DNA of 8,611 nucleotides from an uncultured Acetatifactor sp. (GTDB taxonomy: Bacteria; Bacillota; Clostridia; Lachnospirales; Lachnospiraceae), in NCBI GenBank assembly GCA_910585665.1, contig CAJUFI010000097.1:1-8611 (forward strand). The letters run 5' to 3'. Both the position numbers and the translations under genes were made by a program. Shown here piece by piece: positions 1 through 7,246 of this stretch; position 1 is the stretch's first letter, and each line of letters begins with the position of its first letter. The notes below the pieces were generated by a model that saw only the letters and a program-made list of their open reading frames with translations, had not been told where the DNA came from and did no database searches.

Positions 1-1
1 T

Positions 2-54
2 GTATTTCTGGGCTTTCTCCTAAACAAGTTGCATCAGTTATTTTCCGACAATTC
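2..54. repeat. Left arm of a 53-bp inverted repeat bracketing the window
   Basis: This stretch is the reverse complement of 8559-8611 with one mismatch (T at 9 against G at 8604). The match stops sharply after base 54: the next inward bases on the two sides are unrelated. Read outward, the arm begins GAATTGTCGG and ends in an AGGAGA-containing, ribosome-binding-site-like stretch. It lies about 30 bases downstream of the DUF2812 stop codon. I do not recognise it as the end of a named insertion sequence. Because the arm runs to the window edge, its true outer limit is unknown. Confidence 0.95.
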
Positions 55-84
55 GTAAGCAAACTCTTTTACTGATGGAAGCAT

Positions 85-807
85 CTACTCTCTGCCGCTC
101 CAGACGGTGAAGACCAGTCCGGCTCCCATGAGAACCAGCGCGATGCCCTGAAACGCCCCTTTCAGGAATCCAATCAGCCCCGCATAGCGTCCGGTGACCT
201 CCGGTATCAGCAGCGCGATGGCGTTCAGGAACAGACCTATCGCCAGGAAGCCGGACACTTTCCGCTTTCCCCCGCGGCATGCGCTCCTTTCGGGATCTCC
301 TGTCCTTCCTTTCAGCTCATACAGAATCCCGTTGAGACGTACCACTTCCCTGACGAACATCAGGGCGATGGCCCCCAGCAACAGGAAGGGCCCCCATGCC
401 GCGGCATTGCCATTCAGGGCAGCTATCAATTCAATGAAACAGAAAACCATCTCCAATACCATGCACATCTTGAACATCATGCTTATCTTCCTGTAATGGT
501 CAAGGTTGGACTCCACGTCCGTATACAGCGCGAAGGGCCCTTCCGCAGCCTTTTTCCGCAGAATGACCCAGGGACCCCACAGGCAAATGATTTCCACATT
601 CATGTCCCGCATGAATTCCCGGTAATCCTTGCTGACCTTCCACAGCCCTTCCGTGATGTCAATCTGGTAAACATATTCCCCCGGCTGGCATCTGTCAAAA
701 GAGTAGAAGCCTGCAAAGAAGCCGGTGAAGGCATGGCCCTGCCGGGACATTTCATTCAGGAAAGCAGTCTCCTTGTCCTTGTCATAGTATAGCCTAAATT
801 TTATCAT
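85..807 (-). CDS. DUF2812 domain membrane protein
   Basis: The product is 240 residues. The N-terminal half is soluble and matches my memory of the DUF2812 family (start MIKFRLYYDKDKETAFLNEM, then a Trp/Tyr-rich stretch to about residue 100). The C-terminal half has four likely membrane segments near 109-131, 137-158, 184-202 and 208-236. A longer open frame reaches 906, but I chose the ATG at 807: a GGAGGG-type ribosome binding site precedes it, the DUF2812 homology begins there, and the extra upstream codons are basic and lie wholly inside padR. The gene overlaps the 3' end of the PadR gene by 14 bases, so it is probably cotranscribed and coupled. DUF2812 genes often sit next to PadR regulators. 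The biochemical function is unknown; a membrane sensor or stress protein is a guess. No transporter genes accompany it here. Confidence 0.9.
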   Translation of the reverse strand: MIKFRLYYDKDKETAFLNEMSRQGHAFTGFFAGFYSFDRCQPGEYVYQIDITEGLWKVSKDYREFMRDMNVEIICLWGPWVILRKKAAEGPFALYTDVESNLDHYRKISMMFKMCMVLEMVFCFIELIAALNGNAAAWGPFLLLGAIALMFVREVVRLNGILYELKGRTGDPERSACRGGKRKVSGFLAIGLFLNAIALLIPEVTGRYAGLIGFLKGAFQGIALVLMGAGLVFTVWSGRE

Positions 808-1126
808 CCTCTTCGCCCTCCTCCATTCTCTCGGCATTGCGCAGCAGTTCCCGCAGACGCTGTACCTCCTCCGCGAAGACCTGTCTGCCCAAATCCGTGA
901 TGACATACTCCTTCTTCTTCCGGGAATCGGTCTCCTCGCTGAAAATCCGAATCCAGCCCCTGGCCGTCATGTTCTGTATGGCCCCGTAGAGCGTCCCCGG
1001 TCCAAGGACCACCCGGCCCTCCGTAAGTCTCGAGATCTCCTGGATGATTCCATAACCATGGTTCGGCTTCCTCACAGCCAGCAATATGTAAACAAAAGCC
1101 TCCGTCAAAGGAGTGTTCTTCTCCAT
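794..1126 (-). CDS. PadR-family transcriptional repressor
   Basis: This is a 110-residue winged-helix regulator of the short PadR class, which usually acts as a dimer. Family signatures are visible: LLAVRKPNHGYGI (about 15-27), the turn and recognition region LGPGTLYGAIQNM (41-53), the wing with GWIRIFSEETDSRKKKEY (57-74), ITDLG (76-80), and a helical acidic C-terminal tail for dimerisation (about 82-108). The open frame extends to 1180, but the ATG at 1126 is preferred: a GGAGGG ribosome binding site lies about 7 bases upstream and the homology starts MEKNTPLTEAFVY. It is the first gene of a two-gene unit with the DUF2812 protein and is preceded by a promoter overlapped by a large dyad, so autorepression is likely. 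The ligand is unknown; members sense phenolics, drugs or envelope stress. Confidence 0.95.
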   Translation of the reverse strand: MEKNTPLTEAFVYILLAVRKPNHGYGIIQEISRLTEGRVVLGPGTLYGAIQNMTARGWIRIFSEETDSRKKKEYVITDLGRQVFAEEVQRLRELLRNAERMEEGEEDDKI

Positions 1127-1179
1127 CAGCACCCTCCGTCTCCATTGCCTTCCCGGCTCTCCTGTCCAGTCCCCGGGCA

Positions 1180-1231
1180 ATATATCGGATGCTGATATAT
1201 CTACGAACTAATATATCAGCATCCGATATAT
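1180..1231. promoter_or_regulatory. Two-site dyad, probable PadR operator
   Basis: Two 21-base arms, 1180-1200 and 1211-1231, are perfect reverse complements around a 10-base spacer. Each arm is itself a dyad of the form ATATATC-N7-GATATAT, so there are two equivalent sites in opposite orientation. The upstream site covers the promoter spacer and most of the -10 hexamer. The downstream site covers the expected transcription start and early leader. Binding of a PadR dimer to each would block transcription. That the neighbouring PadR protein is the ligand is inference from position and from common PadR autoregulation. Confidence 0.85.
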
Positions 1232-1238
1232 CTGTCAA
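1210..1238 (-). promoter_or_regulatory. Promoter of the padR-DUF2812 unit
   Basis: On the minus strand a perfect -35 box TTGACA (1238-1233) is followed by a 17-base spacer and a -10 box TATATT (1215-1210). Transcription should start near 1203, leaving a leader of roughly 75 bases before the ATG at 1126. The sequence is close to the sigma-A consensus, so the unit should be strongly expressed unless repressed, which fits the operator dyad lying over it. Confidence 0.85.
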
Positions 1239-1328
1239 GCCCAAGTTATTCTGTCCCTCCAGGCAGCTGCGCCAAACCGCTGCCGCCAATCACTTGTCCC
1301 GGCCCGGCGGCGTCTCTGCCCCTTTGGT

Positions 1329-4300
1329 TCATTCTATCCTGACGCTGCTGCCTGCGCCGCTGCTGGTCCTGGATTTCGTGACGATGATCTTGCGGTCGAT
1401 TTGTTCCTTCAGTTCGGACACATGGGATATGATTCCCACCAGGCGGTTGCCCTCCGTCAGCTGCTGCAAGGCCTTCATGGCCTGTCCCAGCGCCTCTTCG
1501 TCCAGGGAGCCGAACCCTTCGTCCACGAACAGGGAGTCCATCCGGATGCCCCCGGCGTAGGACTGAATCTCATCCGCCAGCCCCAGCGCCAGGGAAAGGG
1601 ATGCCTGGAAGGACTCGCCGCCGGAGAGGGTCTTCACGCTGCGCTCCGTGGCATTGTAATGGTCTATCACGCTTAGTCCCAGCCCCATTTTCCCCTTAAG
1701 GTTCTCGCTGTCCCGCTCCCGCTTCAGCTCGTACTGTCCGCTGCTCATGGTCAGCAGACGCAGGTTTGCCCTTCTGATGATGCGGTCGAAGTAAGTCATC
1801 TGGACATAGGTCTCCAGCTCGATTTTCTGCTTGCCGGTGAGACTGCCGTTGGCCGTGTCCGCCAGGGCCCGCGTCCAGACGTATCTTTTCTCCACGGCAG
1901 CGATGTCCTCACGCTGTATCCTGACCTTGCGCAGAATTTCCCGGTTCCGGGACAGGGCCGCGCATCTTTGGTCACGGCTGGCGTTCAGGTCTTTTTTCTC
2001 CTGCTGCCATGTCTCCTTTCGGGCCAGCACTTCCTCCTCGCCAATCAGGGCCGCCTCCCCCGCGGCAGCCAGCTGCTGCTTCAATGTCTCGATGGCGGCT
2101 GCCGTCCTTTCGTTCCGGGTGCGGCATTCCGTATGGCTCTGCTCTGCGGCTTTGTAGGCCTCTTCCAGAGCGGCTTTCCGGCTCTGGCTGCTGCGGATGG
2201 TCTCCTGGATGTCTTCTTTCGTCTTGCCGCCTAGCTGTTCTGTCAGGGCGTTGATTCTTTTTGTCCTGGCGTATTTTTCTGTCATGCGCCTGGTCAACGA
2301 GAGTTCCGTATTTTTTATTTCGTCTAACAGTTTACGAATTAGTGTTTCTTTTTGAGGGATGCTCTGCTCCAGCTGTTCCTTCTTTTTCAAATCCGCCTGG
2401 TTGCGCAGAATTTTCCCCTCCAGAAGGGCCAGCTGTCCTTCCAGCTCCTCCAGGGCTTCCACGGCCAGCTTTTCAACCTCTTCGGCTGCAGCAGCGTCCA
2501 GGGCAGCTGTCTCGGGCATGAGCTGCCTCGGCATCCCGGTCCCGTCCCCCTGGTTCTTCTGGTTCTTCTGGTTCTCTTGGTTCTCCTGGCCAGTCCAGTT
2601 CTCTTCCAGTCCGGGGAAAGCGCTCCGGACGCTGTCCATGAGCTGTCCGGCCTTTTCCGATATAAGGCTGTCAATTCCCGCCAGCTGCTTTTCCATGTCC
2701 CCGAGGAGGTTCTGGATTTCGGACAGCTGCGCTTCATTTTGGCACATCTCACCATTCAGCTGCTCCCGGAACGCAAGTTCCTTTCGGATGCTCTGCTCCC
2801 ATTCCGCCAAGGCGGCAAGAGCGGCTTCCATTCCTGACATGACCCGCACGGACACGGCCAGCGGCGCTTCACTGGCAGCAGCAGGGAAAGCTTCGCCAGA
2901 CAGGATAAACACCTCTCCACTGGCGGTTTCCGAAACCTCCTCCTTCCGGGTCCTCTGGGCATAAGTGCGCAGCAGTCCTTCTGCTTCTTTCAGGATTTCT
3001 TCCGCCTTTTTCTGTTCGGCGGACATCTGTCGCTCCAGAGCTTCTTTCCGGCCCTGCAAATTGGCGGCGCTCTCTTTGCACTCCATGATTCTGTTGTCTG
3101 TCTGCCGCTTTCTCTCCTCCGCTTCCGCTGCCTGGCGCTCTACCCTCTCCAGCCGCAGCCTTTTGGTCTCTGCCTGTTCCAGCTGTGCCTGCGCCTGTTC
3201 CCATGCCTTACTGAGACAGTTCTCTATCCGCTTCATCTCTGTCTCCGTCAAATCCAGCCCCTGCTTCGCCTCAGACACAGTGGATACAGATGTTTCTGGC
3301 GCACCTGGCTGCTCCTGGCCGGATACCTGCACGCCTGACGCGCCTGGCTGTACAAGGCCGGATATCTGCACTCCCGTCTCGGACAGGCAGCTGGCGGGCA
3401 GTTCAAGCACTGTGCGCTCCCACTGCTTCCGTCTCTCGTCATACTGCCCTCTGGCTGTATTGAGCTCGGAAAGCGCTTTCTGCCGTTGCTGTTCCAGCGC
3501 TTTCTGCTTATGTTCTGCCTCTTGCATCAGGGTGTCCAGTTCCTTTTTCCGGCGGCATTCCTCTCCGGCTGTCCCCATTTCATCGGCCAGCTTCCGCTGC
3601 TGTGCGTCAATCCTTTCCCGAACCGCCCCCAGCGCTTCCTTCATTCTGTCCAGCTGCCTGGCTGCCGTCTCCTGGACATCCGGCTCCGCAGCCCAGACAT
3701 CCGACTGCCCTTTGCTTCTCGCCATCACCGGAATATCCGATTCCATAGCGCAGATATCCCGCTGTCCGCCGTTCCTTTCCGTGTCTTGCTGTTCCGCAGC
3801 ATCAGGCTCGGATATTTTTACTACACCATCGTCTCCTTCTCCCTGAAGCACAGGCCTGGCCAGGAGGTTCCGCAGCATATCGTCCATCTTCCGCATCTGC
3901 TCTTCCAGCTGCTCCCCAAGCTGACCCGCTTTTTCGCTGAGACGCTCCGTCTTTGCCTCCGCAGCGGACAGTTCTTTCTTCCGAGCGTCCAATTGGGCTT
4001 TTTCCGGCACCGTCCGCGGGACATGGGCCAACAGGGGATGATGGGCGGAGCCGCAGACCGGACAGGGATCCCCCTCCTCCAGCCCCCGGGCCAGCATGCC
4101 GGCCTGGGCGTCCAGGAACTGCTGCTCCATCTTCCGGTAGACCTCCCCCAGGCGCGCCTTCTCCTCCGCCGCCGTCCTGTACTCCTGTCTTGCGGAAAAA
4201 AGCTTCTTCAGCCTGCCCTGTGCCTGTTCCGCGTCCGCGGACAAGCTTTCCTGTGCGCTCCGGGCTTCCTGGAGCTGTTCCTGTCTCTGGCGCAAAAGCA

Positions 4301-6107
4301 ACAGGCGCGACTCCGCCTCCCTGATGCCCTCCCACTCTTCCCTGTAAAGATTCCATCGCTCCTGATGCCTGTCCGCAGCGGCACAGGCCTGTCCGTAGGC
4401 TTTTTCCAGGGCTTCCGAAGCCTTTCGGGAACGCTTCACGGCTTCCGTTCGCTCCCGGTACAGCCGCAGTCGGCTCTCTCCTTCTTCCGCCTTATGCCGG
4501 AGGGCCAGCGCTTCTTCCCCGATATTTTTCAGGGCCTCCCGCTCTTCCCGGAAACGCTCCTCTTCCTTTTCCAGGCGCTCCAGCTCCGCGGCCAGGGCAT
4601 CCAGGCTCCGGCGGATTTCTCCCTCCTCTTTCTGCACCGTCTTCCGCTCTGTGCCCTGGCTTTCCAGAAGGGCGCTCTGGCTCCTGAGCCGCTCTTCCAT
4701 TTCCTCCGTGTCCGAAAGCATCCTGTCCCGGTCGGCCAGCGCTTCCGTCCGCACCCTGGCTTCGTCCACGGCAGCCGAAAGCTTTGCCGCCCGTTCTCTG
4801 GTCTTCGCCAAGTCCTTCAGGGCCTTCCGCTGCCGCCGGCCCTCCTGTTCCAGGCTTTCTCTCCGGCGCAGCAGATCCTGCTTCCGGCGCAGGATTTCCT
4901 CCTGTCTGCCCTCCAGCCGCTCCCTCACCTCTCCTGCACCGGCAAAGAGCCTACAGTTCTCCTGTTCTTCCGCAAGGGCTGTCTCCAGGGACCGCACCTG
5001 ACCCGCGCTTTCCTCTTTCCGCTTCTGCTCTCCGGCGATTTCCAGTTCTCCCGCCTGCTGTGCTCTCCGCTCCGTCTCCAGCCCCTCCAGCAGCTCCAGA
5101 TTCTTTCCGGCTTCCCTGATCTGCTCCTCCAGCCCGGCGCACTCCAGCCTGTCCTGTGCCGCCTTCTCCAGAAGCGCCGCTTTCTCTGCCAACTCCTCTT
5201 TCAGGGATTCCTGGCATCTTAAATTCTCCTCCAGGGCCTGCCGCTGCGCCTTCACATGGCGGATGTTCCCGATGAGCTGGTCCTCTCTCTGCATCTGTCC
5301 CTCCAGCTCCTCCAGCCGCGCGTCCATTCGGCCCAGAGCCGCCTGGTCCTCGCCGCACAGCTCTTCCAACAGCTCCATGCCCTCTTCCATCCTGCCGTCG
5401 AACCGTTCTTCCCGAAGCTTCGCAAGCTCCCTGGCCGGACGGGATGCCGCTTCACTATGGCAGTCGATCCCCTCCATATACTGGTTGATGCTGCGCCGCA
5501 GCTCCTCATAAGCGTCCTTCTGAACCTTCACCTCCCCTTTCAGCTGTTCCTGGAGCCGCTGGTACAGACCGGTATTGAAAATCTGCCGGAAGATACTGCC
5601 CCGCTCCTCCGTGCCCGCCAGCAGCAGTTTCTGGAAATCCCCCTGGGCGATCATGGCTATCTGTGTGAACTGCCTGCGGTCCAGGCCAATCAACTCCGCC
5701 ACGGCCTTGGTCACGTCCTTTGCCTTGGTGACCGGCTTGCGCCCGTCCGGATAGGTCAGCACCGCGTCCGCCTTTTGGAGCGTATAGCCGCTGCCCCGCC
5801 CTTTGGGCCGATAATATTCTGGATTTCGTTTTATTGTATATGTTTTATCGCGATACAGGAAAGTGAGTTCCACGTAGGTGGGGACTTCGTCTTTGGCGTA
5901 TTTGCTGCGGAACATGTCCGATCTGCGCACGTCTCCGCTGGCCTCTCCGTACAGCGCAAAGGCGATGGCGTCAAAAATGGTGGTCTTTCCCGCACCGGTA
6001 TCCCCGGTGATCAGGTACAGCCCCTGTCCCCCAAATCTGTCGAAAGCAATCTCTGTCCTGTCCGCATAAGGTCCGAACGCGCTGATGACCAGTTTCATTG
6101 GTTTCAT
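1329..6107 (-). CDS. sbcC: SbcC, Rad50-like ATPase subunit of the SbcCD nuclease
   Basis: SbcC is the SMC-like ATPase partner of SbcD; the cytoplasmic complex cuts hairpins and trims blocked double-strand ends. Visible in order: N-terminal half-domain with Walker A GDTGAGKTT (35-43) and Q-loop Gln155; ascending coiled coil to about 680; zinc hook CPVC (682-685); descending coiled coil; ABC signature LSGGE (1494-1498); Walker B ending in VDE (Asp1529, Glu1530); D-loop SLDE; and His1562 of the H-loop. All catalytic motifs are intact. At 1592 residues it is far longer than E. coli SbcC (about 1048). The excess lies mainly after the hook, where coil-breaking Gly/Ser/Pro or Asn/Gln-rich segments occur near 752-815, 903-953, 1060-1093 and 1173-1210. 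The ATG overlaps the sbcD stop as ATGA; Met4 is a second possible start. No T-tract terminator follows the stop. Confidence 0.97.
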   Translation of the reverse strand: MKPMKLVISAFGPYADRTEIAFDRFGGQGLYLITGDTGAGKTTIFDAIAFALYGEASGDVRRSDMFRSKYAKDEVPTYVELTFLYRDKTYTIKRNPEYYRPKGRGSGYTLQKADAVLTYPDGRKPVTKAKDVTKAVAELIGLDRRQFTQIAMIAQGDFQKLLLAGTEERGSIFRQIFNTGLYQRLQEQLKGEVKVQKDAYEELRRSINQYMEGIDCHSEAASRPARELAKLREERFDGRMEEGMELLEELCGEDQAALGRMDARLEELEGQMQREDQLIGNIRHVKAQRQALEENLRCQESLKEELAEKAALLEKAAQDRLECAGLEEQIREAGKNLELLEGLETERRAQQAGELEIAGEQKRKEESAGQVRSLETALAEEQENCRLFAGAGEVRERLEGRQEEILRRKQDLLRRRESLEQEGRRQRKALKDLAKTRERAAKLSAAVDEARVRTEALADRDRMLSDTEEMEERLRSQSALLESQGTERKTVQKEEGEIRRSLDALAAELERLEKEEERFREEREALKNIGEEALALRHKAEEGESRLRLYRERTEAVKRSRKASEALEKAYGQACAAADRHQERWNLYREEWEGIREAESRLLLLRQRQEQLQEARSAQESLSADAEQAQGRLKKLFSARQEYRTAAEEKARLGEVYRKMEQQFLDAQAGMLARGLEEGDPCPVCGSAHHPLLAHVPRTVPEKAQLDARKKELSAAEAKTERLSEKAGQLGEQLEEQMRKMDDMLRNLLARPVLQGEGDDGVVKISEPDAAEQQDTERNGGQRDICAMESDIPVMARSKGQSDVWAAEPDVQETAARQLDRMKEALGAVRERIDAQQRKLADEMGTAGEECRRKKELDTLMQEAEHKQKALEQQRQKALSELNTARGQYDERRKQWERTVLELPASCLSETGVQISGLVQPGASGVQVSGQEQPGAPETSVSTVSEAKQGLDLTETEMKRIENCLSKAWEQAQAQLEQAETKRLRLERVERQAAEAEERKRQTDNRIMECKESAANLQGRKEALERQMSAEQKKAEEILKEAEGLLRTYAQRTRKEEVSETASGEVFILSGEAFPAAASEAPLAVSVRVMSGMEAALAALAEWEQSIRKELAFREQLNGEMCQNEAQLSEIQNLLGDMEKQLAGIDSLISEKAGQLMDSVRSAFPGLEENWTGQENQENQKNQKNQGDGTGMPRQLMPETAALDAAAAEEVEKLAVEALEELEGQLALLEGKILRNQADLKKKEQLEQSIPQKETLIRKLLDEIKNTELSLTRRMTEKYARTKRINALTEQLGGKTKEDIQETIRSSQSRKAALEEAYKAAEQSHTECRTRNERTAAAIETLKQQLAAAGEAALIGEEEVLARKETWQQEKKDLNASRDQRCAALSRNREILRKVRIQREDIAAVEKRYVWTRALADTANGSLTGKQKIELETYVQMTYFDRIIRRANLRLLTMSSGQYELKRERDSENLKGKMGLGLSVIDHYNATERSVKTLSGGESFQASLSLALGLADEIQSYAGGIRMDSLFVDEGFGSLDEEALGQAMKALQQLTEGNRLVGIISHVSELKEQIDRKIIVTKSRTSSGAGSSVRIE
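2551..2586 (-). repeat. 9-bp tandem repeat inside sbcC
   Basis: Four consecutive 9-base units of the type TGGTTCTTC on the plus strand encode an Asn/Gln/Glu/Lys run (QENQENQKNQKNQ) near residues 1174-1186 of SbcC. The repeat stays in frame and lies in a low-complexity insert in the descending coiled coil. Such a tract could change copy number by slippage without breaking the frame. Confidence 0.9.
3301..3371 (-). repeat. 39-bp duplication inside sbcC
   Basis: Two copies with a 39-base period are visible: 3301-3332 and 3340-3371 match at 26 of 32 positions by eye. They encode a 13-residue repeat, VQISGLVQPGASG followed by VQVSGQEQPGAPE, within a Gly/Pro/Ser-rich segment (about 903-953) that cannot form a regular coiled coil. 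It is an in-frame duplication that has begun to diverge. Confidence 0.85.
3673..3767 (-). repeat. Diverged 57-bp duplication inside sbcC
   Basis: Bases 3673-3710 and 3730-3767 align with a 57-base offset and about 26 of 38 identities by eye. They encode two diverged 19-residue units, one with DICAMESDIPV and one with DVWAAEPDVQE, roughly 90-130 residues after the zinc hook. This is the oldest-looking of the three in-frame duplications in the distal coiled-coil arm. Confidence 0.65.
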
Positions 6108-7246
6108 AATTCTTTCAACCCCTCTATGGTTTTCTCCATGTACTCTCTCTGCTCCGGGCTCATGGGCTGGTTGTTCTGCAGCTCATAGAACTCTGCGAAC
6201 AGCTGGATCTCCGACTTCTGCTCTATCTCCTCCGCCGACTCCACTTCCCTGTCCTGTCTCGTGCGGCTGTTGTCGTAGCTCAGGCGCATCAGGTTCGGAT
6301 ACACCGTGCGCAGTCTCTGCAGGCCGTCCGGGATGTCCTCTTCGTCCGTCAGCGTGATCTGCACATAATCCTCCCGATCCATGTCCTGGTAGAAAGTCTT
6401 GGACATCACTTCCTGATAAAGCCCTCTGATTTTCCGCATGTCGTGCAAGGGCGCCAGGGGCACTGCGGAAAGGAGCACCTGGCCTTTTTCCCGCATTTCC
6501 ACCAAAGTGACGGACTTTTCCTGCTCCGCTTCGGAAAAGGAGTATTTCAGAGGGGTCCCGCAGTAGCGCACGGTCTCCCGCCCCACGGACTGTGGGCTGT
6601 GGATATGCCCCAGGGCCACATAGTCGAACCTGTCGAAGACTTCCGCGTCCACATTGTCCAGGCCGCCCACCACCGCTTCCTCAGAGTCGCAGCGCCCCGC
6701 TCCGGTGACGAACTGATGGGCCACGAGAATATTGCGTTTATTTTCGTCTATCTCCATACGGTCTACCGCGATTTTTACCGCCTCCTGGTAGCTCTCCGGA
6801 GGCTCGCCCTCCAGTTTACCCTCCAGCGCATGGCGCACGGTGGCGGGCTTCACGAAGGGGAGCAGCCAGACACACAGTTCTCCCCAGGCATCCGTCAGCC
6901 CGATCCGCGCCGTCTCTCCCTCGTACACAGGCGAGACATATACGCCCCTTCCGCGCATCAGCTGCGCCCCGAAGGCAATCCGCTCCGGCGAATCATGATT
7001 GCCGCTCACCGCGAACACCGCCCTGCCCTGATCCGCCAGCCCCGTGAGGAACCAGTCGAACATCTGCACGGCCTCCGCGGAGGGGACGGGCTTATCGTAG
7101 ATGTCCCCGGCGATGAGGACGGCGTCCGCCTGTTCCGTCTTTGCTATCTGTAATATCTGCCCCAGGATGTGTCTCTGGTCCTCGATCATGGAAAACTCAT
7201 TGACGCGCTTTCCGATATGTAAATCTGAGATATGTAGAAATTTCAT
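6104..7246 (-). CDS. sbcD: SbcD, Mre11-like nuclease subunit of SbcCD
   Basis: SbcD is the metal-dependent phosphoesterase of the SbcCD complex, with double-strand exonuclease and hairpin endonuclease activity. The calcineurin-like motifs are all present in its 380 residues: DLHIG (Asp8, His10), GDIYD (Asp48), GNHD (Asn83, His84, Asp85), AHQF (His177) and GHIH (His214, His216) for two divalent metal ions. TPLKYSFSE (about 231-239) is typical of the family. The C-terminal region (about 270-380) should carry the capping domain and the helices that dock on the base of the SbcC coiled coil. Length is normal for Bacillota. The ATG at 7246 has an AAGGAGAG ribosome binding site and overlaps the upstream stop as ATGA; its own stop overlaps the sbcC start in the same way, indicating tight coupling. 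Confidence 0.97.
   Translation of the reverse strand: MKFLHISDLHIGKRVNEFSMIEDQRHILGQILQIAKTEQADAVLIAGDIYDKPVPSAEAVQMFDWFLTGLADQGRAVFAVSGNHDSPERIAFGAQLMRGRGVYVSPVYEGETARIGLTDAWGELCVWLLPFVKPATVRHALEGKLEGEPPESYQEAVKIAVDRMEIDENKRNILVAHQFVTGAGRCDSEEAVVGGLDNVDAEVFDRFDYVALGHIHSPQSVGRETVRYCGTPLKYSFSEAEQEKSVTLVEMREKGQVLLSAVPLAPLHDMRKIRGLYQEVMSKTFYQDMDREDYVQITLTDEEDIPDGLQRLRTVYPNLMRLSYDNSRTRQDREVESAEEIEQKSEIQLFAEFYELQNNQPMSPEQREYMEKTIEGLKEL

Noticed and set aside
31..78. Stem GCATCAGT/ACTGATGG near the left arm as a terminator for the DUF2812 gene
   Set aside because: Only about 7 pairs with a loop over 30 bases and no T tract on the minus strand; not a convincing terminator.
808..906. N-terminal extension of the DUF2812 protein by 33 residues
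   Set aside because: The extension lies inside padR, is rich in Arg and Cys, and lacks the ribosome binding site that precedes the ATG at 807.
1239..1328. Possible intrinsic terminator between sbcC and the padR promoter
   Set aside because: A 6-bp stem (GGCAGC/GCTGCC) is present but has an 11-base loop and no following T tract, so a terminator cannot be supported; readthrough is possible.
3486..5222. A 578-codon open frame on the plus strand opposite sbcC
   Set aside because: It is antisense to the coiled-coil half of sbcC; Glu/Gln/Leu/Arg-rich coding in GC-rich DNA leaves few stops on the other strand. Its product is a Leu/Pro/Gln-rich string with no domain and no convincing ribosome binding site.
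5256..6188. A 310-codon plus-strand frame across the sbcC start
   Set aside because: It covers the conserved SbcC N-terminal ATPase domain in antisense and runs into the sbcD end; no recognisable protein features.
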